From contig NZ_JAPJDO010000002.1 of NCBI RefSeq assembly GCF_026242045.1, forward strand, positions 124,001 to 188,000: a stretch of DNA of 64,000 nt, given 5' to 3'. Every line of letters starts with the position of its first letter. Within the stretch, counting starts at the first letter, position 1. Shown here piece by piece: positions 7,808 to 16,438 of this stretch. Made by a program: the position numbers and the translations under genes. Below the pieces are notes generated by a model. It saw only the letters and a program-made list of their open reading frames with translations. It was not told the origin of the DNA and did not search any database. Source of the stretch: Mycobacterium pinniadriaticum. GTDB lineage: Bacteria; Actinomycetota; Actinomycetes; Mycobacteriales; Mycobacteriaceae.

Positions 7808-8866
7808 ATGACCACCGGTGCCTTGAACATCCCCGCCGATGTCGACGACCTGACGCCGTCCTGGTTCAGTGCGGCGCTGGGCGAACCGGTCACCGCGGTG
7901 GAGGTGCTCGACGCCCACTCCGGCACCACCGGCCGCGCCCGGGTCCGAGTACGCAGCGACGCGCTGCCCCAGACACTGTTCGTCAAGTTGCAGCCCTTCA
8001 GCCCCGAGCAACGGGCCTTCCTGCGCCAAGTCGGCCTCGGCGTCGCCGAGGCGCGGCTGTACGCCAATCTCGGAGGCGAACTGCCCGTGCGGATTCCGCG
8101 GGTCTGGCACTCCGCATACGACGAGGCCGACGGGGCGTTCGTGATGGTCCTCGAGGATCTGGTGGCCTCCGGATGCCGATTCCCCAGCCCGGACGACGAC
8201 GATATCCTCGACGTCGCCGGCTCGGCGATGAGCGAGCTCGCCGTCCTGCACGCCACCTACCTCGGCCGCGACATCCCCTGGCTGGCGACACCGGAAGGTA
8301 TGCGGCGCAAGCCTGACGATCCCAAGACCGCGGCCCGGCGCACGCACTTCATCCGCCTTGCCCTCGATCAGTTCGGTGAGGAGATGGGACCGGCGTTTCG
8401 CCGGCTGGCGCGGCTGTACATCGACCGCTCGAGCGACATCATCTCGTTGTTCGGCCAGGGCGACCTCACCCTGATCCACGGCGACACCCACAGCGGCAAC
8501 CTCTTCGTCGACGACGGCCGCACCGGGTTCTACGACTGGGCCGTCGTCGGGCGTGGACCCGGAATGCGGGATGTGGCGTATTTCCTGTGCAATTCGCTGC
8601 CGACCGAGGTCCGCCGAGCCGAGCAGGAAGCCCTGCTGACCCGCTATCGATCCACACTGGCGGCGCACGGCGGATCACTCGACGAGCGCACCGCCGTCGA
8701 CCAGTATCGGCTGTTCTCGGTGTATTCCTGGATTGCCGCGGTATCGACCGCGGCGATGGGCTCCCAGTGGCAGCCGGCCGAGATTGCCCGCGCGGCAATG
8801 CTTCTCACGACGACCGCGATCGAGGACCTCGGCGTCATCGAGCTGCTGGAAACCCGGCTGGCCTAG
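7808..8866 (+). CDS. Aminoglycoside-phosphotransferase-fold kinase, second copy in the region
   Basis: A 352-residue APH/ecdysteroid-kinase-like protein. The catalytic loop HGDTHSGN and downstream FYDW metal motif are intact. TAACTT (7795-7800) lies 7 bp before the ATG, suggesting a leaderless mRNA. A frame open upstream to 7094 is a shadow of the TetR gene. This is the second such kinase within 4 kb; the two are only distantly similar. The substrate is unknown; a hydroxylated product of the neighbouring oxidoreductases is a reasonable guess. Its TAG stop overlaps the stop of the converging flavin monooxygenase gene at CTAG (8863-8866). Confidence 0.85.
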   Translation: MTTGALNIPADVDDLTPSWFSAALGEPVTAVEVLDAHSGTTGRARVRVRSDALPQTLFVKLQPFSPEQRAFLRQVGLGVAEARLYANLGGELPVRIPRVWHSAYDEADGAFVMVLEDLVASGCRFPSPDDDDILDVAGSAMSELAVLHATYLGRDIPWLATPEGMRRKPDDPKTAARRTHFIRLALDQFGEEMGPAFRRLARLYIDRSSDIISLFGQGDLTLIHGDTHSGNLFVDDGRTGFYDWAVVGRGPGMRDVAYFLCNSLPTEVRRAEQEALLTRYRSTLAAHGGSLDERTAVDQYRLFSVYSWIAAVSTAAMGSQWQPAEIARAAMLLTTTAIEDLGVIELLETRLA

Positions 8867-10071
8867 CGCCGGGCGAAATCCGGAGCGTGCTCGGGCCGGA
8901 CCCCGATACCGATGAAGTAGGCCGGAATCGCCGCGAGCCACGGCAGCCGCTCGATCAGTCCCGTCACCAAGGCCGGTGGATCAGCGCTCTCCCCACGCAG
9001 GATCGGCGCTACCAGCTGGCGGTGCAGCATCCGCTGCACCGCCTGGGTGATAAGGGTCGGCGGCAGCCGGCGCTTACGCACCGCTGACAGGTCGCGGTCG
9101 GTCACCGCATGGCGGCGCAGCGGGTCGGCCAGCAGCGTCGCGGCACCGACCGCATCCTGGACCGCCACGTTGATACCCACCCCGCCGACCGGCGACATCG
9201 CGTGCGCGGCGTCGCCGATGCACAACAGCCCTTCGGTGTGCCAGCGGTTGAGGCGGTTCAGTCGCACGTCGAGGAATTTCACGTCGTCCAGCGAGGTCAG
9301 GCTGTCGGCGTTGGCCTCCGGAATGAGATCGGCGAGTTCGGCTTTGAGGGCGTCCAGGCCGCGAGCCCGCAACTGCTGATCGCTGCCCTTCGGAATCAGA
9401 TATGCGACCTGAAAATAGCCCTCCCGCGGAATCATGATCAGCACCCGGCCCGGAGCGATCCGCGGTATCAGGGTGTACTCCCCGCCGCCCTCCCGTGGGA
9501 GCCGAAACCACCACACGTCGAACGGCACCGGGAAGTCCCGCCCGGTCAGGCCGGCGCACTGCCGCACGATCGACCACCGTCCGTCACAGGCCACGGTCAG
9601 GTCGGCCCGCAGCTCTCCGTCGCCGTCCGGCGAGGTGTAGGTGACCCCGATTGTCCGTTCGCCACTGCGCAGGAGCCCGGTCACCTCATGACGCAGCCGC
9701 AGGGTGTAAGTCGGTTCGGCTTCACCGGCCTCGGCCAGGAGGTTCAGCAGATCCCATTGCGGCACCATCGCCACATAGGGATGTGGCTGATGCAGCCGGC
9801 GGAAGTCCACCATGGTCAGCGGCTTCCCGCGCACGGTGAGTTCCGCGTGGTCGACTTTGCTGTGTGGCAGCTCCGTGAAGCGTTCCCACAAGCCCAATTC
9901 GTCGAGCAGCCTCAGCGTCGTGGGATGAACTGTGTCACCGCGAAAGTCACGCAGGAAGTCGGCGTGCTTCTCCAGCACCGTGACCTCGATACCCGCCCGG
10001 GCCAACAACAAGCCGAGCACCATGCCGGCAGGGCCTCCGCCGACGATCGCGCATGTCGTGGAGTCGGTCAT
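8863..10071 (-). CDS. FAD-dependent aromatic-ring-hydroxylase-type monooxygenase
   Basis: A 402-residue class A flavoprotein of the PHBH/UbiH type. The GGGPAG dinucleotide motif is near residue 11, the DG motif reads ACDGRWS, and the GD motif GDAAHAMSPVGGVGIN binds the FAD ribityl chain. It probably uses NAD(P)H and oxygen to hydroxylate a ring or quinone substrate. The minus-strand box TACGGT (10078-10083) is 6 bp before the ATG, so it seems to have its own leaderless promoter despite sitting 17 bp behind the kup stop. Its stop overlaps that of the converging kinase gene. Confidence 0.9.
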   Translation of the reverse strand: MTDSTTCAIVGGGPAGMVLGLLLARAGIEVTVLEKHADFLRDFRGDTVHPTTLRLLDELGLWERFTELPHSKVDHAELTVRGKPLTMVDFRRLHQPHPYVAMVPQWDLLNLLAEAGEAEPTYTLRLRHEVTGLLRSGERTIGVTYTSPDGDGELRADLTVACDGRWSIVRQCAGLTGRDFPVPFDVWWFRLPREGGGEYTLIPRIAPGRVLIMIPREGYFQVAYLIPKGSDQQLRARGLDALKAELADLIPEANADSLTSLDDVKFLDVRLNRLNRWHTEGLLCIGDAAHAMSPVGGVGINVAVQDAVGAATLLADPLRRHAVTDRDLSAVRKRRLPPTLITQAVQRMLHRQLVAPILRGESADPPALVTGLIERLPWLAAIPAYFIGIGVRPEHAPDFARR

Positions 10072-10088
10072 GGCCTAACCGTACGGCG

Positions 10089-12041
10089 CTAAACCTGGAT
10101 CCGGGCGCCGATGAGGACCGTCTGGTCGAGCGGCAGCCGAAAGTACCCGGCGGAGTCCGCGGCCATGAACGAGGTCGCGATGAAGATGCGCTTTCGCCAC
10201 GGCGCCATCGTCGGCTGGTCACCCGGACAGAGTTCGATCTTGGACAGGAAGAAGGAGACGTTCTCGATATCGAGCTCACCGCCGATCTGCTCCGGATCCA
10301 CCATCCGCAACGCAGCCGGCACATCGGGCCGCTCCATATACCCGAACTTGGCGGCCACATGGTGGATGCCGTCGTGATGGTCGCCGAAGATGCCATCGCG
10401 ATGGTCGCCGAGATCCTTGACGGTGATGCGTTCCTCGTCGGGCACTCGGGGCAGCGGCGGAACCACGATCGACAAGATGATCACCCGCTCGTGCAGGACG
10501 TGGTTGTGGTTGACGTTGGCACGCATCGACAGGGGCGCGGTTGCACTGTCCCGATTGAGGAACACCGCCGTTCCCGGGGTGCGCGGGAGCGGCGGCGTGT
10601 GGTGCGTGATCTCGGTGATGAATGCCGGTAGCGGACCTTCGGCGCGGTCACGGGCACGGACGACGACGTCGCTGCCCCGCTGCCAGGTGATCAGCACGGT
10701 GAAGGTCAACAACCCGATCAGCAGCGGCAACCACGCGCCGTGGACGAGCTTGGTCAGGTTGGCCGCCAGGAACATCAGGTCCACCACCAACAGTGCACCG
10801 CCGCCGCTGATCACCAGCCACAGCGGCCACCGCCAGCGCTTGTGCGCCACATAGAAGAACAACAGCGTGGTGATGGTGATCGTCCCGGTCACCGCCATCC
10901 CGTAGGCGTACCCCAGTGCGGTCGAACTGCGGAAGGCGAACACCAGGATCAGCACCGCCACCAGGAGCATCCCGTTGATCCAGGGCACGTAGATCTGGCC
11001 GATCGACGACGCCGAGGTGTGCTCCACCCGCAGTCGCGGCAGGTAACCGAGGTGGGCCGCCTGCGAGGCCACCGAGTACGCCCCGGTGATCACCGCCTGC
11101 GAGGCGATCACCGTCGCCGCGGTGGCCAGCACCATCATCGGCAGTTCCCAGCCGTTCGGTACCAGCAGGAAGAAGGGGGCGTTGACCACGCTCTGGTCGC
11201 GCAGCAGCAGCGCGCCCTGGCCGAAGTAGTTGAGCACCAGTGCCGGCAACACCAGGCCGAGCCACCCCCAGGTGATCGCCTTGCGGCCGAAGTGACCCAT
11301 ATCGGCGTAGAGCGCTTCGGCGCCGGTGACCGCCAGGACGACGGCGGCGAGGGCGAAGAAGGCGATGTGGAAGTGGCTGAAGATGAACTCGAGCGCACAG
11401 GTCGGGGACAGCGCCCTCAGGATTTGCGGATGGCTCAGGATCCCGCGCACCCCGCAGGCTCCGATCACCACGAACCACACGATCATCACCGGGCCGAAGA
11501 ACCGGCCCACCATGGCGGTGCCGTGCCGCTGGACCGCGAACAGGCCGCCGATGATGACGGCGGTGATCGGTACCACCAACTCCGACAGCGAGGGGTCGAC
11601 GACCTTGAGGCCCTCCACCGCGGAAAGCACCGAAATCGCCGGTGTGATCATGCTGTCACCGAAAAATAGTGCAGCACCGAGGATTCCGAGAGCAGAGAGG
11701 GCGCCGATGGTCCGCGGACTGGACCGGCGGCCCAATCTGCGCACCAGGGTGATGAGCGCCATGACGCCGCCCTCCCCCTCGTTGTCGGCGCGCATGACCA
11801 GCGTTACGTAGGTCAGGGTGACGATGAGCATCACCGACCAGAAGATCAGCGACACCACTCCGTACACGTTGGGGCGGGTGATCGGCACCGGGTGCGGATC
11901 GCCGGGGTTGAACAGCGTCTGCAGGGTGTAGATCGGGCTGGTACCGATGTCGCCGAACACCACACCGAGCGCACCGACGATCATGCCGGTTCGAGCCTTA
12001 CTCGCGACCGAATGCACCGGAGCCGCGAAATCTGTGCTCAC
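10089..12041 (-). CDS. kup: Kup/TrkD-type potassium uptake permease
   Basis: A 650-residue integral membrane transporter of the KUP/HAK/KT family. The family signature GDIGTSPIYTLQT lies at the first membrane segment; about twelve hydrophobic segments fill residues 20-470, followed by a cytoplasmic C-terminal domain. It imports K+ with protons. The start is a GTG (12041) with AAGGGGA upstream. It is divergent from lutABC across about 97 bp. Length and layout are normal for the family. Confidence 0.95.
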   Translation of the reverse strand: MSTDFAAPVHSVASKARTGMIVGALGVVFGDIGTSPIYTLQTLFNPGDPHPVPITRPNVYGVVSLIFWSVMLIVTLTYVTLVMRADNEGEGGVMALITLVRRLGRRSSPRTIGALSALGILGAALFFGDSMITPAISVLSAVEGLKVVDPSLSELVVPITAVIIGGLFAVQRHGTAMVGRFFGPVMIVWFVVIGACGVRGILSHPQILRALSPTCALEFIFSHFHIAFFALAAVVLAVTGAEALYADMGHFGRKAITWGWLGLVLPALVLNYFGQGALLLRDQSVVNAPFFLLVPNGWELPMMVLATAATVIASQAVITGAYSVASQAAHLGYLPRLRVEHTSASSIGQIYVPWINGMLLVAVLILVFAFRSSTALGYAYGMAVTGTITITTLLFFYVAHKRWRWPLWLVISGGGALLVVDLMFLAANLTKLVHGAWLPLLIGLLTFTVLITWQRGSDVVVRARDRAEGPLPAFITEITHHTPPLPRTPGTAVFLNRDSATAPLSMRANVNHNHVLHERVIILSIVVPPLPRVPDEERITVKDLGDHRDGIFGDHHDGIHHVAAKFGYMERPDVPAALRMVDPEQIGGELDIENVSFFLSKIELCPGDQPTMAPWRKRIFIATSFMAADSAGYFRLPLDQTVLIGARIQV

Positions 12042-12138
12042 AGGTCAGTCCCCTTGATCGGTCCGCCCGGCGTCGATCCCCGGCGACGTGGAACGAATGG
12101 TAGCTGCCGCAGCGCTGTGCCGACGTACGGTGGACGCG

Positions 12139-12879
12139 ATGCGCATAGCCCTGTTCGCGACCTGTCTGGCCGACGCGATGTTCCCGAAGGCCGCGATCGC
12201 GACCGTCGAACTCCTGGAGCGGCTGGGCCACCAGGTGGCCTTCCCACAGGGGCAAACCTGCTGCGGCCAGATGCATATCAACACCGGCTATCTCACCCAG
12301 GCCACCGATCTGGTACGCCAGCACGTCGACGTGTTCGAAGGCAGCGGTTGCGATGTCGTCGTGGCGCCGTCGGGTTCGTGCGTCGGGTCGGTGCGACATC
12401 AGCACGCGATGGTGGCCCGCCGCGCCCATGACGATGCCCTGGCCCAGCGTGCCGAGGCCGTCGCCGCCCGCACCTACGAACTGTCCGAACTGTTGGTCGA
12501 CGTGCTGGGGGTGACCGACGTCGGCGCCTACTACCCGCACCGGGTCACCTATCACCCCACCTGCCATTCGCTGCGGCTGCTCAGAGTCGGCGACAAGCCC
12601 CTGCAACTGCTACGTCAGGTGCGGGGACTGACCTTGGTGGAGCTCGTCGAGGCCGAAACCTGTTGTGGGTTCGGCGGCACGTTCGCGATCAAGAACGCCG
12701 ACACCTCTACGGCGATGCTGGCCGACAAGATGTCGGCGGTCATCGCCTCGGGTGCCGAGGTGTGCACGGCCGGTGACAGTTCCTGCCTGATGCATATCGG
12801 TGGTGGTCTGAGCCGCATGCGCTCACCCGTCCGTACGGTGCATCTCGCCGAGATCCTCGCCTCGACCGAGATCCGCTGA
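12139..12879 (+). CDS. lutA: LutA-type lactate oxidation iron-sulfur subunit
   Basis: A 246-residue cysteine-rich (CCG) domain protein with two CCG-type motifs, TCCGQMH and ETCCGFGGTF. It is the first gene of a three-gene set encoding the non-flavin L-lactate dehydrogenase complex LutABC, which oxidises lactate to pyruvate. TACGGT (12126-12131) is 7 bp before the ATG, suggesting a leaderless transcript and favouring this start over one 51 bp upstream. lutB begins on the last base of the stop codon. Confidence 0.9.
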   Translation: MRIALFATCLADAMFPKAAIATVELLERLGHQVAFPQGQTCCGQMHINTGYLTQATDLVRQHVDVFEGSGCDVVVAPSGSCVGSVRHQHAMVARRAHDDALAQRAEAVAARTYELSELLVDVLGVTDVGAYYPHRVTYHPTCHSLRLLRVGDKPLQLLRQVRGLTLVELVEAETCCGFGGTFAIKNADTSTAMLADKMSAVIASGAEVCTAGDSSCLMHIGGGLSRMRSPVRTVHLAEILASTEIR

Positions 12880-14372
12880 TGGCGGATCCATCCCCGGGTC
12901 GCTTCGCTCCTGCCCGCCGCTCCTTCCTCGGGATACCCGGCACCGGCAATCTGCGTGGTGCCCAACCGTTTCCGGACGCGGCACGCCAAGAACTGGCCAA
13001 CACCCAGATGCGCCGCAACGTCGGACATGCCACCGCGACCATCCGCACCAAACGCCTTGCGGCGGTGGCCGAATGCCCCGACTGGGAGCAGCTGCGGGCC
13101 GCGGGGAGCGCCCTCAAGCACGACGTCATGGCCCGGCTGCCCGAGCTACTCGAAGAACTGGAAGCCAATGTGACGGCCCGCGGCGGGGTGGTGCACTGGG
13201 CCCGCGACGCCACCGACGCCAACCGGATCGTCACCGGGTTGATCCGGGACGCCGGCGCCGACGAGGTCGTCAAGGTCAAGTCGATGGCGACCCAGGAGAT
13301 CGGCCTCAACGAGCATCTGGAGGCCGAGGGTATCGCGGCCGTGGAAACCGACCTGGCCGAGCTGATCATCCAGCTCGGCCATGACACCGGCAGCCACATT
13401 CTGGTTCCGGCCATCCATCGCAACCGCGCCGAGATCCGGGAGATCTTCGCCCGGGAAATGCCCGACGCCGGTGAGCTGACCGACGAGCCCCGCGTGCTGG
13501 CCATGGCGGCGCGGGCGCACCTGCGGCGAAAGTTTCTGTCGGCCAAGGTCGCCGTCAGCGGCGCCAACTTCGGCGTCGCCGATACCGGCACCCTTGCCGT
13601 CGTCGAGTCCGAGGGCAACGGCCGGATGTGCGTGACGCTCCCGCAGACGCTGATCACCGTGATGGGCATCGAGAAGGTGGTGCCACGCTTCACCGATCTC
13701 GAGGTGTTCATGCAGCTGCTGCCGCGTTCGTCGACGGCCGAACGGATGAATCCGTACACCTCGATGTGGACCGGTGTACACCCCGGCGACGGGCCGCGGG
13801 AGTTCCATCTGGTGCTGCTGGACAACGGGCGAACCGCGGTGCTCGGCGATCCGGTGGGCCGCGCCGCCCTGCACTGCATCCGCTGCAGCGCCTGCCTCAA
13901 CGTCTGCCCGGTCTACGAACGCACCGGCGGGCACGCCTACGGCTCGGTCTACCAGGGCCCGATCGGGGCGATCCTGAGTCCGCAGCTGACCGGGACGCGG
14001 GGCCACGACGACCCCAACGCCTCGCTGCCGTACGCCTCGTCGTTGTGCGGCGCCTGCTTCGACGCCTGCCCGGTGCGCATCGACATCCCGACGATCCTGG
14101 TGCACCTGCGCGCCGCCCAGGTCGACGGTCACCGGGCGCCCGGTCAGGACATGGCGATGCGGGCCGCGGCGTGGGCGATGTCATCGCCGAAACGCTTCGC
14201 CACCGCGGAGAAGCTACTTGGGGCCGGGCGGCTGGTGGCCGGGGCCGACCGCCGGATCACCGCGCTGCCGTGGCCCGCGTCGCGCTGGACCACCAGCCGC
14301 GACGTCCCGGCCCCGCCCGCGGAGACCTTTCGGCAGTGGTGGGCACGCACCCACGACGGGGTATCGGAATGA
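12879..14372 (+). CDS. lutB: LutB-type lactate oxidation iron-sulfur subunit
   Basis: A 497-residue protein with an N-terminal LUD (DUF162) domain and a C-terminal ferredoxin part. Two 4Fe-4S motifs are visible: CIRCSACLNVCP and CGACFDACP. It passes electrons within the LutABC complex at the membrane. The start overlaps the lutA stop by one base and the end overlaps lutC by 4 bp (ATGA). The first 15 residues (SPGRFAPARRSF) look added: their DNA matches a short repeat also found at 29101 and 33036. The protein is otherwise intact and of normal length. Confidence 0.93.
   Translation: MADPSPGRFAPARRSFLGIPGTGNLRGAQPFPDAARQELANTQMRRNVGHATATIRTKRLAAVAECPDWEQLRAAGSALKHDVMARLPELLEELEANVTARGGVVHWARDATDANRIVTGLIRDAGADEVVKVKSMATQEIGLNEHLEAEGIAAVETDLAELIIQLGHDTGSHILVPAIHRNRAEIREIFAREMPDAGELTDEPRVLAMAARAHLRRKFLSAKVAVSGANFGVADTGTLAVVESEGNGRMCVTLPQTLITVMGIEKVVPRFTDLEVFMQLLPRSSTAERMNPYTSMWTGVHPGDGPREFHLVLLDNGRTAVLGDPVGRAALHCIRCSACLNVCPVYERTGGHAYGSVYQGPIGAILSPQLTGTRGHDDPNASLPYASSLCGACFDACPVRIDIPTILVHLRAAQVDGHRAPGQDMAMRAAAWAMSSPKRFATAEKLLGAGRLVAGADRRITALPWPASRWTTSRDVPAPPAETFRQWWARTHDGVSE
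12892..12917 (-). repeat. Short interspersed repeat copy in the lutB 5' end
   Basis: On the minus strand this reads GGGCAGGAGCGAAGCGACCC followed by GGGG. It matches elements at 29101-29127 and 33036-33060 and shares the AGCGAAGCGA core with 56828-56848. It lies in frame within lutB codons 5-13. Confidence 0.55.
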
Positions 14373-14989
14373 CCGAATCACGCCGCATCGTCCTGGAGCG
14401 GATCCGCGGCGCGCTGGCCGCCGCCCCACCCGAACCCGTGCAAATCCCCCGTGACTACCAGCGGCAACCCTTGGTCGGGTCCGGTGACCCCGAACGGTTC
14501 GCCGAGACCGTGGCCGAGTATCGCGCACGGGTACTGCCCGTCGATGTCGACGCGATCGCGGGCACCGTCGCAGCGTTGACCGGCCCGGACAGCCGGGTCG
14601 CCATCCCGTCCGGCCTGCCGTCGGACTGGGTGATGAGAATCCGCACCGTCGCCGACGACCCGGAACGGCCGCTGCCGATAGCCGAACTCGACCGCGCCGA
14701 TGCCGTCGTCACCGGCTGCGCACTGGGCATCGCGGCCACCGGCACGATCGTCCTGGACGCCGGACCCACCCAAGGCCGACGGGCCCTGACCCTGATCCCC
14801 GACCACCACATCTGTGTGGTGTTCACCGATCAGATCGTCGACACCGTCCCCCAGGCATTCGCCGTCCTCGACCCGTACCGCCCGCTGACCTTCATCTCCG
14901 GACCAAGCGCCACCAGCGACATCGAACTCAACCGCGTCGAGGGGGTGCACGGCCCGCGCACCCTCGACGTGCTGCTGGTCAGCCGGTGA
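14369..14989 (+). CDS. lutC: LutC-type lactate utilisation protein
   Basis: A 206-residue LUD-domain protein from the ATG at 14369, overlapping the lutB stop (ATGA). The core reads ADAVVTGCALGIAATGTIVLD followed by TLIPDHHICVV, typical of LutC (YkgG). It is the third subunit of the lactate oxidation complex. No FadR/LldR-type regulator gene or lactate permease gene is adjacent, so regulation must come from elsewhere. Confidence 0.9.
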   Translation: MTESRRIVLERIRGALAAAPPEPVQIPRDYQRQPLVGSGDPERFAETVAEYRARVLPVDVDAIAGTVAALTGPDSRVAIPSGLPSDWVMRIRTVADDPERPLPIAELDRADAVVTGCALGIAATGTIVLDAGPTQGRRALTLIPDHHICVVFTDQIVDTVPQAFAVLDPYRPLTFISGPSATSDIELNRVEGVHGPRTLDVLLVSR

Positions 14990-15067
14990 CATTGCGGATT
15001 CCGCTCGATTCGGGTGACCGGACCGCTTAGATTTTTCCTCGCAAGCATCTACGAAGGGAGCCCGCCC

Positions 15068-15517
15068 GTGCGGACGTTGGCGATAGGCGTTGCGCTCACG
15101 GCGGCGGCGATGACATTGGCCCCGCCCGCCTCCGCGGAACTGTGGCCGGGCAACTACAACATGATCATCCCGGACCGGCGCGACTTCCACACCTGGGTCT
15201 GGGCCGCCAACCCCTGCCCGCCGGCGATCACGTTCTCGCCGGACTGCGTCTACATCTCGGCCAACCCCATGCCGATCGCCAAGGCATATGGCTTCTACGG
15301 CATCGCGAAGCTGGAGGACGGGCAGTACACGATGACCATCGACGACCCCATCGGGCTGCGTTGCGGCGACATCTATTACGGCCCGGTGGTCCCGACCCAC
15401 GACGTCTACACCTGGGACGCCACGACCCTGGCCGGCACGTTGGTGTCCAGCTTCGACGCCGGTTGCGACGGCCGGCCCGGCACGTTGACCTATCCGTTCT
15501 GGCTGACCCGCTTCTAG
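15068..15517 (+). CDS. Secreted protein of unknown function
   Basis: A 149-residue protein from a GTG at 15068 with GAAGGGAG directly upstream. A signal peptide (about 23 residues) ends in PPASA before ELWPGN. The mature part has four Cys (NPCPP, PDCVY, RCGD, AGCDG), likely forming two disulfides, and many aromatic residues. I recognise the general look of small mycobacterial exported proteins but no named family. It lies alone between lutC and a converging rhomboid gene. Confidence 0.75.
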   Translation: MRTLAIGVALTAAAMTLAPPASAELWPGNYNMIIPDRRDFHTWVWAANPCPPAITFSPDCVYISANPMPIAKAYGFYGIAKLEDGQYTMTIDDPIGLRCGDIYYGPVVPTHDVYTWDATTLAGTLVSSFDAGCDGRPGTLTYPFWLTRF

Positions 15518-15530
15518 CCGAATCGCCCAC

Positions 15531-16394
15531 TCAGCCGGTGATCAACGCCCCGTACTGACCGATCAATTCGGCGGTACGCCAGTAGATCAGCGCGCCGAAC
15601 AACACGAGAAGCGCCGCGCAGACCCCCCCTTGCACCAGGTTGCGGCGGTCGCGGGGGGCGTAGGCAAACAGCGCGGCGATCCCCGCTCCGGTGACCAGGC
15701 CGCCGATATGACCCTGCCAGCTGATCGACGGCACGGTGAACGTCAGGATCAGGTTGGCCACGATGATCGCGATCAGCCAGCGCATATCCAGGCTGAGGCG
15801 TTTGGCGACCACGAAGGTGGCCCCGAAAAGCCCGAAGATCGCACCCGAGGCGCCGGCGGTGGCGGCCCCGATCGGGGCCAGGAGGTACACCAGCACCGAC
15901 CCTCCCAGCGCGCTGAGCCCGTAGAGCGCACCGAACCGCAGCCGCCCCAGCCAGGCCTCCAGTGGCGGCCCGATCACGTACAGCGCCCACATGTTGAACA
16001 GCAGATGCACGACGCCGTAGTGCATGAACGCCGAGGTGACCAGCCGGAAGTATTCACCGCCGGCGACGCCGGGGGCCCACAGGACGAGTTGGCGTTGCAG
16101 ATCCCGCGAGGTCATCTGCGCCACGAACATCACCACGTTGATCGCGATCAGCGTGTAGGTGACCAGCGGTCGCCCCGAGCGCAGCACGCCACCTGCCCCG
16201 GTCCGCACCGGGCGGACACTCTTCGCGCCCTGCGCCACACAGTCGACGCACTGGTGGCCGACGGCCGCGCTGCGCATACAGTCACCGCAGACGGGTCGCT
16301 GACATCGAGTGCACCGGACGTAGGTCGGGCGATCGGGATGGCGGTAACAGGTCGGTGTGCCCGCCGGAGTTTGCGGTGTATAGGGATTGCTCAT
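15531..16394 (-). CDS. Rhomboid-family intramembrane serine protease with N-terminal zinc-ribbon
   Basis: About 287 residues from the ATG at 16392-16394. The N-terminal 70 residues hold paired Cys motifs (VRCTRCQRPVCGDC, HQCVDC), a B-box-like zinc-binding segment common in actinobacterial rhomboids. Six or so membrane segments follow. The active site is complete: GASGAIFG carries the nucleophilic Ser and WQGHIGG the catalytic His; HLLFNMWALY is the conserved helix motif. It cleaves membrane proteins within the bilayer; the substrate is unknown. Confidence 0.92.
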   Translation of the reverse strand: MSNPYTPQTPAGTPTCYRHPDRPTYVRCTRCQRPVCGDCMRSAAVGHQCVDCVAQGAKSVRPVRTGAGGVLRSGRPLVTYTLIAINVVMFVAQMTSRDLQRQLVLWAPGVAGGEYFRLVTSAFMHYGVVHLLFNMWALYVIGPPLEAWLGRLRFGALYGLSALGGSVLVYLLAPIGAATAGASGAIFGLFGATFVVAKRLSLDMRWLIAIIVANLILTFTVPSISWQGHIGGLVTGAGIAALFAYAPRDRRNLVQGGVCAALLVLFGALIYWRTAELIGQYGALITG

Positions 16395-16438
16395 AGTCCT
16401 GTCACCGAACATACTGTGCCGCGCTCGCGGCACCGCAT

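Noticed and set aside
4897..8866. Aminoglycoside resistance genes
   Set aside because: Both proteins have the APH fold, but their context is catabolic and they resemble the ACAD10-like and ecdysteroid-kinase-like groups more than resistance enzymes.
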